DNA from: Nitrososphaerales archaeon
Lineage (GTDB): Archaea > Thermoproteota > Nitrososphaeria > Nitrososphaerales > Gagatemarchaeaceae
DNA length: 49,513 nt
Direction: 5' to 3'
Assembly: GCA_014874415.1 (NCBI GenBank)
Contig: JACWAI010000091.1
Location: 1 to 49,513 of the forward strand
This document shows, piece by piece, positions 23,570 through 32,056 of the stretch (within the stretch, counting starts at the first letter, position 1; each line of letters begins with the position of its first letter). The notes beneath the pieces were generated by a model that was not told the origin of the DNA, searched no databases, and worked only from the letters and a program-made list of their open reading frames with translations. The position numbers and the translations under genes were made by a program.

Positions 23570-24223
23570 CTAATCCGGTCGCCTAAACTTCAAGAGGGCG
23601 TCCGAGTAGATCTTCCCCACGAGGACCTCGCCCTCGCCCTGGTCCACCTCCCTTTCAGTGAACTTCCGGGCCACCGTTACGAGGGCCCTCGCAAAGTCTT
23701 CCCCTAGCCTATCGACATCGCGCCCGTTGGGGCCCGCAATTCCATGGCGATTCCCAAGAACGCTGAGAACTCCTCTGGCTCTCTCGATGTTGATTGGATA
23801 GAAATATCGCGCCACTTCTCTTGGAAGTGTCTCTATGTCAGGCAGGTAGAGATAGGCTGTCGGGGCATAGAACTTCTGCATAATGCCGTGCCCTTCCTCC
23901 TCCCGCTTTGCAATTGTGATGAATCCCGCCTTCCTAAGGAGTTGGAGGTGGTAATTCACGGTCGCATCGGTTAGCCCGAGGCTTTCAGCTAATTCGGCTT
24001 CGGTGAGTGAGCGTTGGCGCAACAGGTTCAGGATCGCCCTTCTCATAGGATCCGAGATCAACTTAGCCGCTTCTGGATTCTGAATGATTTCTACCAGTTT
24101 CAATTTGGGCTTGGCTTTCTCCGTGTTCCGTTCGAGGTGTATTTTACTTATTGCAGGCAACAAACCTATGATACCCCTGCTTTTCTCGCCAAGATGTAGA
24201 CATCCAAAACCCCATCGTCCCAC
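23570..24223 (-). CDS. Winged-helix (ArsR-like) transcriptional regulator
   Basis: Up to 217 residues. The core is a winged-helix domain: SDPMRRAILNLLRQRSLTEAELAESLGLTDATVNYHLQLLRKAGFI, typical of ArsR/helix-turn-helix-20 regulators that bind DNA as dimers. The C-terminal 110 residues are a helical domain without a known ligand motif; no metal-binding cysteine pair is visible. The GTG at 24223 is the longest start. The TTG at 24103, beginning MKLVEIIQNPEAAKLI, looks more natural and would give 177 residues. It is divergent from the MscS operon, and the intervening DNA carries a perfect inverted repeat, so it may regulate that operon. Confidence 0.82.
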   Translation of the reverse strand: MGRWGFGCLHLGEKSRGIIGLLPAISKIHLERNTEKAKPKLKLVEIIQNPEAAKLISDPMRRAILNLLRQRSLTEAELAESLGLTDATVNYHLQLLRKAGFITIAKREEEGHGIMQKFYAPTAYLYLPDIETLPREVARYFYPINIERARGVLSVLGNRHGIAGPNGRDVDRLGEDFARALVTVARKFTEREVDQGEGEVLVGKIYSDALLKFRRPD

Positions 24224-24333
24224 CCAACATTGAAAGTGTTCCCAGAGCCCCCGCCCTTTCTTGCACCTTCGTGGCGAATACGTCGTTCGACACAGCTTGA
24301 TGCTATGGTTTGCCGGCGCATTTAAGTGTTAGA

Positions 24334-24370
24334 TATGTCATAACGATTTGACATACGAAACTGATAAAAG
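24334..24370. promoter_or_regulatory. Inverted-repeat operator and TATA box before the MscS operon
   Basis: TATGTCA (24334-24340) and TGACATA (24349-24355) form a perfect 7-bp inverted repeat with an 8-base spacer. It lies immediately before a TATA-like GATAAAAG (24363-24370). A dimeric winged-helix repressor or activator could bind here and affect TBP/TFB loading. The 303-base region 24224-24526 otherwise holds no gene I can support. Transcription from this TATA would give a leader of about 140 bases, long for this genome. Confidence 0.55.
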
Positions 24371-24526
24371 GGATGGAGTGGTTCGTATGGAGTGATAGAA
24401 AGTGCAGAAACACGCCGATTTGAAGGGCAGCGGGTTCTCCCAGGTACTGAATGATGGGCAAGAGAGGTGCAACAGAGCGAGCCCACCGGTCGGCCCCTCG
24501 GTTGGCGAAGGAATCGGAAGGAGTCC

Positions 24527-25432
24527 GTGGTTCCAGTGAGCCCCTCTGAACTCAGACGACTTGCTCTCGTTGTAGTGCTGATAGTGGCTGTAGTCTCGGT
24601 CATTTCAGTTCTTGACCACTACTTGACATCCTACGGCTACCTCATGACCTACGCCTATGCGGGTGTCATTCTGCTCGGGGGTGTACTCCTCACTCGAGAG
24701 ATTTCGACCCTGACTATTCACCGAATCCATAATCATCCTGAGAAGACATCACTCGTGGTGAAGAATGCAATCATGGTCGTGGGTTACATACTGAGCCTCG
24801 TAGCTGCACTCTCGTATGCTTCTTTTTCGCCGACCGAATTCTTAGCGACGGCCGCCTTCGGAGGTCTGGTGCTTGGGTTGGCGCTTCAGCCTACCCTTGG
24901 AAGCTTCTTCGCAGGGATTCTCATCTTGGTCTCAGGGACGATCAGGCCGGGAATTCAAGTCAGAATCATGTCCTGGCACATACCCTTTCAAGGGGCGCTG
25001 AGTCCCGGGTACAAGTACTTCTCACCCGATCAGATTTATGCAGGGTACATGGCCGAAGTAATCGAGATAGGGCTCTTCTTCACCACAATACTCACCGAAG
25101 AAGGCCAGACGATCAGGATTCCCAACACCATAATCGCCACCGACGCCGCGGTGGTGACATATACCAACAGGGATTACATCTTCAACGTCCGGTACGAGTT
25201 CTCGAACAAGCTCGACCCAGCCATGGTCTTGGAGCGCGTGAAGAAGGAGGTCGCCAGCTATCCCGTGGTCAACTGCTTCATCAATGAGCAGAGCGACAAG
25301 AACTACTACATCGTGAAGGTCGTGCTGAATGCGAGAGAAAAGGATCATGCCGTCCTGAAGTCAGAGATACTGACTCGCTTGATTAACCTCGACCGAAGCT
25401 TGTCGGCACGGCAGGAGGTTACGCTCCGATGA
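24527..25432 (+). CDS. MscS-family mechanosensitive channel
   Basis: About 301 residues. TM helices at roughly 11-31, 37-57 and 78-98 are followed by the glycine/alanine-rich pore helix (TAAFGGLVLGLALQPTLGSFFAGILIL) and the MscS beta domain (YMAEVIEIGLFFTTILTEEGQTIRIPNTIIATD). It would open under membrane tension to release solutes after hypo-osmotic shock. Start GTG at 24527 is preceded by a GGAAGGAG purine run; the frame is open back to 24467, so a longer form is possible. Its TGA overlaps the ATG of the phosphatase gene by 4 bases, implying translational coupling with sugar-solute genes. Confidence 0.88.
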   Translation: MVPVSPSELRRLALVVVLIVAVVSVISVLDHYLTSYGYLMTYAYAGVILLGGVLLTREISTLTIHRIHNHPEKTSLVVKNAIMVVGYILSLVAALSYASFSPTEFLATAAFGGLVLGLALQPTLGSFFAGILILVSGTIRPGIQVRIMSWHIPFQGALSPGYKYFSPDQIYAGYMAEVIEIGLFFTTILTEEGQTIRIPNTIIATDAAVVTYTNRDYIFNVRYEFSNKLDPAMVLERVKKEVASYPVVNCFINEQSDKNYYIVKVVLNAREKDHAVLKSEILTRLINLDRSLSARQEVTLR

Positions 25433-26187
25433 AGGTAGCAGGACTCTTCACAGATTACGATGGGACCCTGGCGCCCGCGGACGTCCGCAGGGAGGATTCG
25501 GCGGTGCCCGGTCCGCTCCTCTCGGCGCTTTCGCAAGTATCATCGCGCATTCCTGTGGCGGTCGTCACGTCGAAGGACTTTGAGTTCGTGAAGCCGAGAA
25601 CGCCATTCGCATGGGCTTGGGCTACGGTCCTTGGGCTCGAAGTGAGACTAAGGGATGGATCAGGACGTCTGGCACAGGTCTCCGGGAATTTCCGTGAAAT
25701 CTTGACCCGAGTCAGGAAAGCTCTGCCACCGGATATCATAGTGGAAGAGAAACATGGGACTGACGGAAGGCTTCTTGGGGTCTCGCTGGACTGGGCCTCG
25801 ACTCCGAACTCTCCCCCGCTCGAACTGAAAGACGCGGAGACCGAATTCAAAGCCGGAGGATTTCAGATCAACAAATACGTGGGCGAGAGATACACGGATG
25901 TCTACGCCGCTCCCATCGACAAGGGAATGGCAGTCAGGGAGCTCGTCGACCTTCTGGGCGTAAGGGGTCCGGTCATGTACCTTGGAGATAATGAGGCGGA
26001 CAACGCGGCCTTTGAAGAATGCGAAATCCCAATCTGCATAGAACGTTCCCAGAGGGCAGACCGTCTTAACTGCGATCTTGCGGTTCGGCCTGAGGAGCTG
26101 CCCGGGTTGTTAGCCGCGCTGGTGACAAGCGAATTCGAATTCGAGGGCGCACTGGCAAGAGTAGGCAAGGTGACCAGGACGAAATGA
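25429..26187 (+). CDS. HAD-family sugar phosphatase, trehalose-6-phosphate phosphatase-like
   Basis: A 252-residue HAD phosphatase. The nucleophile motif is FTDYDGTLAP with Asp9 and Asp11, motif II is VVTSKD, and the metal-binding motif YLGDNEADNAAF is near 184-195. The alpha/beta cap is of the type found in OtsB and mannosyl-3-phosphoglycerate phosphatase. It probably dephosphorylates a disaccharide- or glycosyl-phosphate made by the adjacent glycosyltransferase. Start and stop both overlap neighbours by 4 bases (ATGA), so stoichiometric translation is likely. The exact substrate, trehalose-6-P versus a mannosyl compound, is unresolved. Confidence 0.82.
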   Translation: MKVAGLFTDYDGTLAPADVRREDSAVPGPLLSALSQVSSRIPVAVVTSKDFEFVKPRTPFAWAWATVLGLEVRLRDGSGRLAQVSGNFREILTRVRKALPPDIIVEEKHGTDGRLLGVSLDWASTPNSPPLELKDAETEFKAGGFQINKYVGERYTDVYAAPIDKGMAVRELVDLLGVRGPVMYLGDNEADNAAFEECEIPICIERSQRADRLNCDLAVRPEELPGLLAALVTSEFEFEGALARVGKVTRTK

Positions 26188-27485
26188 ACTTCGGGGTAAT
26201 CATGTACCAGACAAGCACCAGCAAGGGCCAGGAGGTGGTGGCCCAGCGAATGACGAAGGAGCTTGCCTCCCAAGGGCACAGGGCGGTGCTGATTACGAGC
26301 AGGTTCCACGACTTCCGGCCCGTCATAAGCGCCGACGAAGTCAGGCGGAACGGCGGATATGTAAGATACGAAGACGACAGCCTCGGATTCGAGGTCTTCA
26401 GAGTGGAGAGCCGGAAGGTGGACTGGCCGCCCAGAAGGATCGAATTCAGCAACTTCGTCTCTGCCCTCGACCGGATTGTCGGAGAGCTGGACTTGCAGGT
26501 TCTGATTACCCACTCTACTCTCTGGAACGGGCCCGATCTTACGGCTCAGTTCGTCTCCTGGAAAAGGAGGATGTTTGGTGAAAAGGGAGGAAGGCGACTG
26601 ATATTCTGCCACATGAGTCACTTCCAGCCACCTGCGACGGAGAGGTACTCGCTACAAGAGCGCGAGTGGCGGCGAGCGTGGAATGACTACGTCCTGAAGA
26701 GGATAATGGGAGAGGCGGACTTGCTGCTCGTCACGACCCCCATGGCCGAGAGGCACATGGTGGAGCTCGGCGCACGCAGAGAGCAGTGCCTGCTCTTCCC
26801 CGGCGGGATCGAGGTCCCCCCGCGTCTGAGCCCCGAGGAAGTGAAAGAATTCAGACAGAAGCACGGCTTCCTTCCCAAAGAGAAACTCGTCACCTTTCTG
26901 GGGACAGTGGAAAAGAGGAAGAACGTCGGTGCAATAGTCAAAGTGGCAAGGCTACTACGGAGGCGGCGAGGCATCAGGTTCGTAGTGGCGGGGAGAATGG
27001 AGGGAGAATACGCGAGAAAGATAATGGGCAGCACACAAGGTGTTCCCAACCTGTCAACACTCGGCGAAATAGGGGACGAAGAGAAGGTTGCTCTGATTAG
27101 GGCCTCCTACCTGAACTTGACCATGAGCAAACTGGAGGCGCTCGGACTCGCCCAACTCGAATTCATGAGCGCGCGGGTTCCCGTGGTGACTTCCGGGGTG
27201 GGTGGCCAAGCCTGGATAGTCAAGAACAATCATACGGGGATCGTGCTAAGAGGTCCCGGGGACATGAAAGGAGCGGTCGATGCAATAACGCGCCTAGTCG
27301 AAGATCCTGAATACAGAACAAGACTTGGAAGGAACGCGAAGAAGTTCGCTTCAAGGTTCACGACGAAAGCATTGGTGAAGAGACTGCTGCTGAGGATTCA
27401 GGAGAAGCTCGAAGCTGAAGATGCTGAAGCGGCCGTAAACCACCGCCCATGGAATCCCCTTGACCTCGCTCAGACCTCAGATTGA
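26184..27485 (+). CDS. GT4-family glycosyltransferase
   Basis: A 433-residue GT-B glycosyltransferase. The N-terminal acceptor domain starts GVIMYQTSTSKGQEVVAQRMTKELASQGH. The C-terminal donor domain has VTFLGTVEKRKNVGAIVKVARLL and the family-4 signature SKLEALGLAQLEFMSARVPVV (around residues 310-335), whose first glutamate contacts the nucleotide-sugar. It is cytosolic, with no membrane helices. Fused by a 4-base overlap to the sugar-phosphatase gene and thus probably making the glycosyl-phosphate compound which that enzyme dephosphorylates. Trehalose or mannosylglycerate-type solutes are candidates; the evidence does not distinguish them. Confidence 0.85.
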   Translation: MNFGVIMYQTSTSKGQEVVAQRMTKELASQGHRAVLITSRFHDFRPVISADEVRRNGGYVRYEDDSLGFEVFRVESRKVDWPPRRIEFSNFVSALDRIVGELDLQVLITHSTLWNGPDLTAQFVSWKRRMFGEKGGRRLIFCHMSHFQPPATERYSLQEREWRRAWNDYVLKRIMGEADLLLVTTPMAERHMVELGARREQCLLFPGGIEVPPRLSPEEVKEFRQKHGFLPKEKLVTFLGTVEKRKNVGAIVKVARLLRRRRGIRFVVAGRMEGEYARKIMGSTQGVPNLSTLGEIGDEEKVALIRASYLNLTMSKLEALGLAQLEFMSARVPVVTSGVGGQAWIVKNNHTGIVLRGPGDMKGAVDAITRLVEDPEYRTRLGRNAKKFASRFTTKALVKRLLLRIQEKLEAEDAEAAVNHRPWNPLDLAQTSD

Positions 27486-27516
27486 GCGGTGCGACCGTCT
27501 CCATCCCCTGGACTCG

Positions 27517-28752
27517 TCACCGGAGGAATGCAAAGGGGTCTTTCCCATGGAAGGAGGCATAAGCCGCCATGTACATCCCTGCGTTCCAGGACTGACCATA
27601 CTGGCCCCTCGCTTCCCCTTTCCTCCCGTCTAGCCATTCGTTGAAGCCAACATCTTCGCCTGCGCGGAAGACGCCGTTAGCTTTGGCCAGGTTGTCGAGC
27701 TGGGCCTCGGCATACTCCAAGTCAAGCGAGCGGAGGGCACACACGTAGAACCCCCCGACGAAGGGCCACACCCCTCCGTTGTGATAGTCGTGGGGGGTGC
27801 TCCTGTGCTGTATGGGGAGCATGGCGTCGAACTTGTCGTCATACCCTCCGTCTCCCTTCTCGTAAGGAGGATCCAACACCCGGATGGGGAACGGCTTGGA
27901 GAGTTTCCTCCTCTCCACAATGTCGATTATGGAGCGGAACGTCTCTTCGCTGGCGACGCCCCAGAGCCCGCAAAGCAGGTTCGACAGCGTGTCGAAGTGA
28001 GAATCGATTCTGGCGAACGAGATGTACTGGAGGTAGAACCTCCTGGACATGTCGACCACCTTCTGCTCCTTGTGATGTGTCGCCAGCCTCGGCCAATACT
28101 TTGAGATCCTCCCGGTGCTGTCATCCCCAGGGAGGAAGACATCGGTGAACCTCTCCTTCAGGGCCTCGTAGTCTAGCAAGCCGAAAGAATCGGGCGGCCT
28201 GGAGGCGGCGGTAAGCAGCGACGTGATGCACTTGGTGGCAGCAAGGAAAAGCACGTTGTTGTAGAGGGTCTTGCCCGTCCGTTGGATTGCAGCGTCCATC
28301 CAATCGGCGCCCTGAGGGGAATCAACTAGCCATGAGTTGTTCGCATCTTGGAACCTGACGAACCTGTAGGCGTCCATGGCAGCGTCGAGGTCAGAGCCAA
28401 GGAGGGTTCTGTCTCCTGTCGCGTGGAAGAGGCTAGCGAGACCGATGATGTACCAACAGGACGAGTCGGTGGAACCTGAGAAACCAAACTCGGGAAGGTC
28501 CTTGCTCAGGTCATAGAAGTTGGGGATCTGACCGAGCGGAGCGCGAGTCTTGGCGAAGGTGTCGAGGGTCGTTCGGGCGGACTCGAGAAGCGCCGGATCC
28601 TGCACCATGTTGGCTCCCAAGAACGAAACGAAAGCGTCGCGCGCCCATATCTGATTGTAGTACGCGTGGGAGGCCTTGAGCCCGCGCTGAGTCGAGTTCC
28701 TGCGGAGGACCTCGATCGCGCTCTGATATGTGGCGTCGCTGGGCGGACTCAT
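27517..28752 (-). CDS. Glycoside hydrolase, (alpha/alpha)6-barrel, amylo-1,6-glucosidase/GH100-like
   Basis: A 411-residue protein with the (alpha/alpha)6 toroid pattern of glycogen-debranching C-domains and neutral invertases. Features include YNQIWARDAFVSFLGAN near residues 27-43, DSPQGADWMDAA with a candidate acid, HDYHNGGVWPFVGGFYV near 320, and FNEWLDGRKGEARGQYGQSWNAGMYM near the C-terminus. It is cytosolic, with no signal peptide. It may break down storage glucan or the solute produced by the convergent operon, 32 bases away tail-to-tail. Substrate is not readable. Confidence 0.82.
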   Translation of the reverse strand: MSPPSDATYQSAIEVLRRNSTQRGLKASHAYYNQIWARDAFVSFLGANMVQDPALLESARTTLDTFAKTRAPLGQIPNFYDLSKDLPEFGFSGSTDSSCWYIIGLASLFHATGDRTLLGSDLDAAMDAYRFVRFQDANNSWLVDSPQGADWMDAAIQRTGKTLYNNVLFLAATKCITSLLTAASRPPDSFGLLDYEALKERFTDVFLPGDDSTGRISKYWPRLATHHKEQKVVDMSRRFYLQYISFARIDSHFDTLSNLLCGLWGVASEETFRSIIDIVERRKLSKPFPIRVLDPPYEKGDGGYDDKFDAMLPIQHRSTPHDYHNGGVWPFVGGFYVCALRSLDLEYAEAQLDNLAKANGVFRAGEDVGFNEWLDGRKGEARGQYGQSWNAGMYMAAYASFHGKDPFAFLR

Positions 28753-28857
28753 CCGAATGGGCGAAAGCAGATTGTCCCTCCTTTAACCCTCGCGGAGGAG
28801 CAATCCTTTTCTCCTGAAGAGGGGCCCCTGTCCCGTCAGAAGCGAAGGGGAAGAAGC

Positions 28858-29349
28858 CTAGGATGGTGAAGGCGCTGGTTTTGCCTTTGCCACGACCTTG
28901 ACGTAAGAAGCGGATATGGTAATGGGTAAGGCGAAGGCCGTATCGATAAGGGTGACCGTAATCTCTTGTTTCTCCTTTTCCACTCTTGTTATGGTTGCCC
29001 TCATGGTCTTGAAGGGTCCCGCTACCACCTCGACCGTGTCCCCCTCATCCAGTTGTGCCACCATGGATTTGGTAACGAGATACTTTTCGATGTCGGAGTA
29101 CTGCATCATGCCGGGGATCTTGCTCCTCACGTGTTTGAAACCCTGGACAGATTCATCTACAGCCTGTGAGTTCGCAGACTCCAGGAGTATGTACCCCTTC
29201 CACGTGTCCAACGCCAGGATCGAATAGATCGGTTTCTTCTGCTGCTCCGCCCGTGACGCAACGAACGTCGCGACCGTCCTTTCCTGACCTCCGGTGGTCT
29301 TGACGGCGAAAATCGAGTTGTTTCTTTCTTGTTCGCTCAAAACGGACAC
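28858..29349 (-). CDS. spt5: Transcription elongation factor Spt5
   Basis: A 163-residue archaeal Spt5/NusG. The N-terminal NGN domain (IFAVKTTGGQERTVATFVASRAEQ ... YILLESANSQAVDESVQGFKHVRS) binds the RNA polymerase clamp. A single KOW domain (LDEGDTVEVVAGPFKTMRATITRVEKEKQEITVTLI) follows. Starts are GTG at 29349 or TTG nine bases later. In most archaea secE and spt5 sit directly upstream of rpl11; here spt5 is isolated between a glycoside hydrolase and a GNAT gene. Confidence 0.93.
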   Translation of the reverse strand: MSVLSEQERNNSIFAVKTTGGQERTVATFVASRAEQQKKPIYSILALDTWKGYILLESANSQAVDESVQGFKHVRSKIPGMMQYSDIEKYLVTKSMVAQLDEGDTVEVVAGPFKTMRATITRVEKEKQEITVTLIDTAFALPITISASYVKVVAKAKPAPSPS

Positions 29350-29448
29350 TTCGGAAACTGCCCGATTTTCGTTGGCCTATTAACCATTTGGCCCGTGAGA
29401 AGCGGCCCTATGGGACGACACCACTCGCGCCGCCAATGAGACGCGGTC

Positions 29449-29943
29449 TCAGGCTCTGATGTGCTTCTCCATCATCAGCTCGTCGTAGTATCTGCCGCCC
29501 ACCTTCAGCTCCCGGCGGAGCCTCCCCACCTCTCTGAAGCCGGCCTTCCTGTATAGCTCCAGGGCGGCCCTCTGCTCAGGGTTGACGGTGAGCTTGATCT
29601 TCTCTACGTCAGGGTTCTTCGCTATCTCCTTCAGGGCGCTCTCAAGCAGAATTTTCCCTATCCCTTTCCTCCTCTCACTGCTTCTGACGTAGACCCCGAA
29701 TATGTCCGCCACATGCTTCGTCTTCTGGCGGGTGCTTGTGACGACCGCTATCATCCCCACAGGCTTTCCGTCCGAGAATGCGAAGAGGGTGTTCTCGGCC
29801 CTCCTCTCCCATTCTGCCTCGGACAACGGCACTTCATCTTCGACCGAGCTGCCGAAGGCCGTAGGGTCGGACTGGAGCGCTTCCATCCTCAGCGCCCTGT
29901 ACTCCTCCCACCTTTCAGGCTGGAGCCTGCCCACCTCAATCAT
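29449..29943 (-). CDS. GNAT-family N-acetyltransferase
   Basis: A 164-residue acetyltransferase with the GNAT acetyl-CoA loop SSERRKGIGKILLESALKEI and a C-terminal NPEQRAALELYRKAGFREVGRL segment. The N-terminal YRALRMEALQSDPTAFGSSVEDE is the common opening of this subfamily, so the ATG at 29943 is chosen over an upstream start at 29988. It is divergent from the ABC-2 exporter operon. Substrate unknown. Confidence 0.85.
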   Translation of the reverse strand: MIEVGRLQPERWEEYRALRMEALQSDPTAFGSSVEDEVPLSEAEWERRAENTLFAFSDGKPVGMIAVVTSTRQKTKHVADIFGVYVRSSERRKGIGKILLESALKEIAKNPDVEKIKLTVNPEQRAALELYRKAGFREVGRLRRELKVGGRYYDELMMEKHIRA

Positions 29944-30039
29944 ACGCCCTTCGGATGTGTTGAGGCGGTCATAACCTTTGGTAGTCACTCGATGTGCGCT
30001 GATTTTTTATCCGACGGTCCAGGGCCCGGCCTGTAGAAC

Positions 30040-31005
30040 TTGTCAAGGGTTAGCCGGTCTGACCAGACGGTCATACGCGTCGAAGGGCTAGAGCACACCT
30101 ATGATGGCAAGGCTTTCGCGCTCAAAGGCGTAGGCTTCGAAGTCAAGAAGGGAGAGGTCTTCGGGCTGCTCGGAAAGAACGGCGCCGGAAAGTCGACTCT
30201 GATCAAGATCCTGACGACGCTGATTAGGCCGACGGAAGGGACGGTTACCATTTTGGGGATGGAGCCGTCCAAGGACGGGCCCAAGATCAGGAAGAGGATA
30301 GGCGTCGTCCAGCAGGACGAGTCGTTCGACTTCACGACGGTCCAGGGCAACTTCGACATCTACGGCGTGCTGTGGAACGTCCCGAAGGAGGAGAGGGTCA
30401 GGCGCCGCGAGGAGCTCCTCAAGAGGTTCGGGTTGGAGGACATAAGGAAGAAGCGCGCCTTCGACCTGTCCGGAGGGCAGAAGCGCCGGGTCCAGGTCGC
30501 GAGAGAAATGATGCACGACGTGGACATACTCTTCCTTGACGAGCCGACCGTGGGCTTGGACGTCATAATGCGGAGGCAGCTTTTGGACTTCGTTCGGGAA
30601 GACGTGAAGAAAGGGCTGACTGTCGTCTTCACCACTCACAACCTGGAGGAGGCGGACTACCTGTGCGACCGCGTGGCCGTGATCGACTCGGGAAGGATAC
30701 TGGTCATGGATACGGTGGACAACCTGAAGAACATGTACAAGGGGAAGAAGACGATCGAGCTCACTGTGGAAAGCTCGGGGGCGGAAAGGTTCTACGAGAG
30801 GCTGGCAACGACGCTCGGGACCCAGGCGAACCTGAAGCGCGAGTCTGAATCCGCGGCCGTCCTGTCGGACAATCCAAAGGAGACCCTTGCTGCCATCCTT
30901 GGAGTAGCGAAAGAGACGGGGGCGCAGATAGAGTGGCTGAGCGTGAGGAAGGACACCTTGGAAGACGTGTTCATCGACTCGGTATCAAGGGAGAACGTCG
31001 GGTGA
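30040..31005 (+). CDS. ABC-2 type exporter, ATP-binding protein
   Basis: A 321-residue ABC ATPase of the DrrA type. Walker A is GKNGAGKST (about 45-53), Q-loop VVQQDE, signature LSGGQKRR near 146, Walker B ILFLDEP, and switch His in TTHNLEEA. The C-terminal domain ends LSVRKDTLEDVFIDSVSREN, typical of drug or polysaccharide exporters. TTG start at 30040 with a TATA-like TTTTTTAT at about 30003-30010, roughly 33 bases upstream. The stop overlaps the permease start by one base. Confidence 0.92.
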   Translation: MSRVSRSDQTVIRVEGLEHTYDGKAFALKGVGFEVKKGEVFGLLGKNGAGKSTLIKILTTLIRPTEGTVTILGMEPSKDGPKIRKRIGVVQQDESFDFTTVQGNFDIYGVLWNVPKEERVRRREELLKRFGLEDIRKKRAFDLSGGQKRRVQVAREMMHDVDILFLDEPTVGLDVIMRRQLLDFVREDVKKGLTVVFTTHNLEEADYLCDRVAVIDSGRILVMDTVDNLKNMYKGKKTIELTVESSGAERFYERLATTLGTQANLKRESESAAVLSDNPKETLAAILGVAKETGAQIEWLSVRKDTLEDVFIDSVSRENVG

Positions 31006-31772
31006 TGGCGTACCCCAACCTCCTGAAGCTGGTCTATCGGAACATCAAGGTCAATACTGACTACGGCACCCTCATCATACTCATCGGCCTGCCCGCAATG
31101 TACCTCGTCTTCTTCGGGTACGGGTTCCAATCGATCGTCTCTGGGGAAGGTCCCGGCAACTCGTACCTCCCCTTCCTCACCCCCGGGATTATGGCGTTTC
31201 AGACGGTGATGGCAGGGACGGTCGGGGGGAGCATGCTCTGGGCCGACAGGAGGTATGGCATGCTTGCTCAGCTGCTTGTGGGGCCGTTCACCCGGCTCCA
31301 GTACCTTCTGGGCATCATGCTCACGGCTGTCATGTTCGGATTCGCGGGAGCCGCAGTCATGCTCGTCGGCGCCTACCTGCTGATCGGCACAGTCTCGATC
31401 GGGTTCGTCGGGGCGCTGGTGATCATCGTGGCGATTCTGGCGGGATCCATCTTCTTCGGCTCGCTCATGCTCGTGCTGTCGGCCCTGCTCAAGTCGAACA
31501 ACGCCTACAACAGCGTCCAGGTGCTGATCATATTCGTGGTCAATTTCGCGAGCACCGTCTTCTACCCCCTTAGCCCGAAGCTTCCAGTTGCCCTGCAGGT
31601 CCTCTTCGACATCAACCCGCTCACCTATGTCGCGAACGTCGTGAGGGACGGATATTCGGGCGCTGTTGCCGTTGGAGACGCCTACCAGATTGCAGGCCTG
31701 GTCGCGGTCACCCTTGTGTTCCTTTTCCTCGCAGTAAGATCATACATGCGCTCTGGAGTCTCGTTCAGCTAG
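31005..31772 (+). CDS. ABC-2 type exporter, permease
   Basis: A 255-residue integral membrane protein with six helices. It begins MAYPNLLKLVYRNIKVNTDYGTLIILIGLPAMYLVFFGYGF and has the ABC-2 LLVGPFTRLQYLLGIML coupling region. It partners the preceding ATPase; two copies would form the channel. Cargo is unknown (drug, lipid, or glycan). The ATG at 31005 in the TGATG overlap is the translationally coupled start. Confidence 0.9.
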   Translation: MAYPNLLKLVYRNIKVNTDYGTLIILIGLPAMYLVFFGYGFQSIVSGEGPGNSYLPFLTPGIMAFQTVMAGTVGGSMLWADRRYGMLAQLLVGPFTRLQYLLGIMLTAVMFGFAGAAVMLVGAYLLIGTVSIGFVGALVIIVAILAGSIFFGSLMLVLSALLKSNNAYNSVQVLIIFVVNFASTVFYPLSPKLPVALQVLFDINPLTYVANVVRDGYSGAVAVGDAYQIAGLVAVTLVFLFLAVRSYMRSGVSFS

Positions 31773-31804
31773 AATGCGGCACCCAGTGGAAGGGTCGTCT
31801 CGTT

Positions 31805-31972
31805 TCAGCCGAAGAAGAAGCTCCCGATGAGCTTGATCAGGAAGCCTATGGCGCCGACGACGGCGATCCCAAGGGTCACCAACTTCAGATAGAGGGTGAA
31901 CTCGTCCCTGTCGCTTTTGTGGGCCAGCTTGAAGATGGCGTTGGAGGACCTCAAGAACTCTTTGAAACCCAT
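31805..31972 (-). CDS. secE: Preprotein translocase subunit SecE (Sec61 gamma)
   Basis: A 55-residue protein (MGFKEFLRSSNAIFKLAHKS ...) with an amphipathic N-terminal helix, then the SecE motif region DEFTLYLKLVTLGIAVVGAIGFLIKLIGSFFFG containing one membrane helix. This is the minimal archaeal SecE that clamps SecY in the membrane. A minus-strand TATA (GCATATAAGCC, about 32001-32011) lies about 34 bases upstream. It normally precedes spt5; here the ABC exporter and a GNAT gene separate them by 2.5 kb. Confidence 0.88.
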   Translation of the reverse strand: MGFKEFLRSSNAIFKLAHKSDRDEFTLYLKLVTLGIAVVGAIGFLIKLIGSFFFG

Positions 31973-32056
31973 GGTCGAACTTGAGGCGACCCTGTCGCTC
32001 GGCTTATATGCTTAACGTCACTTGAGACGGGGTACTGTGAGAATCTTTCACGTCCC

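Noticed and set aside
24373-24423. 16-residue upstream reading frame before the MscS gene
   Set aside because: Its ATG overlaps the probable TATA region and would lie upstream of the expected transcription start.
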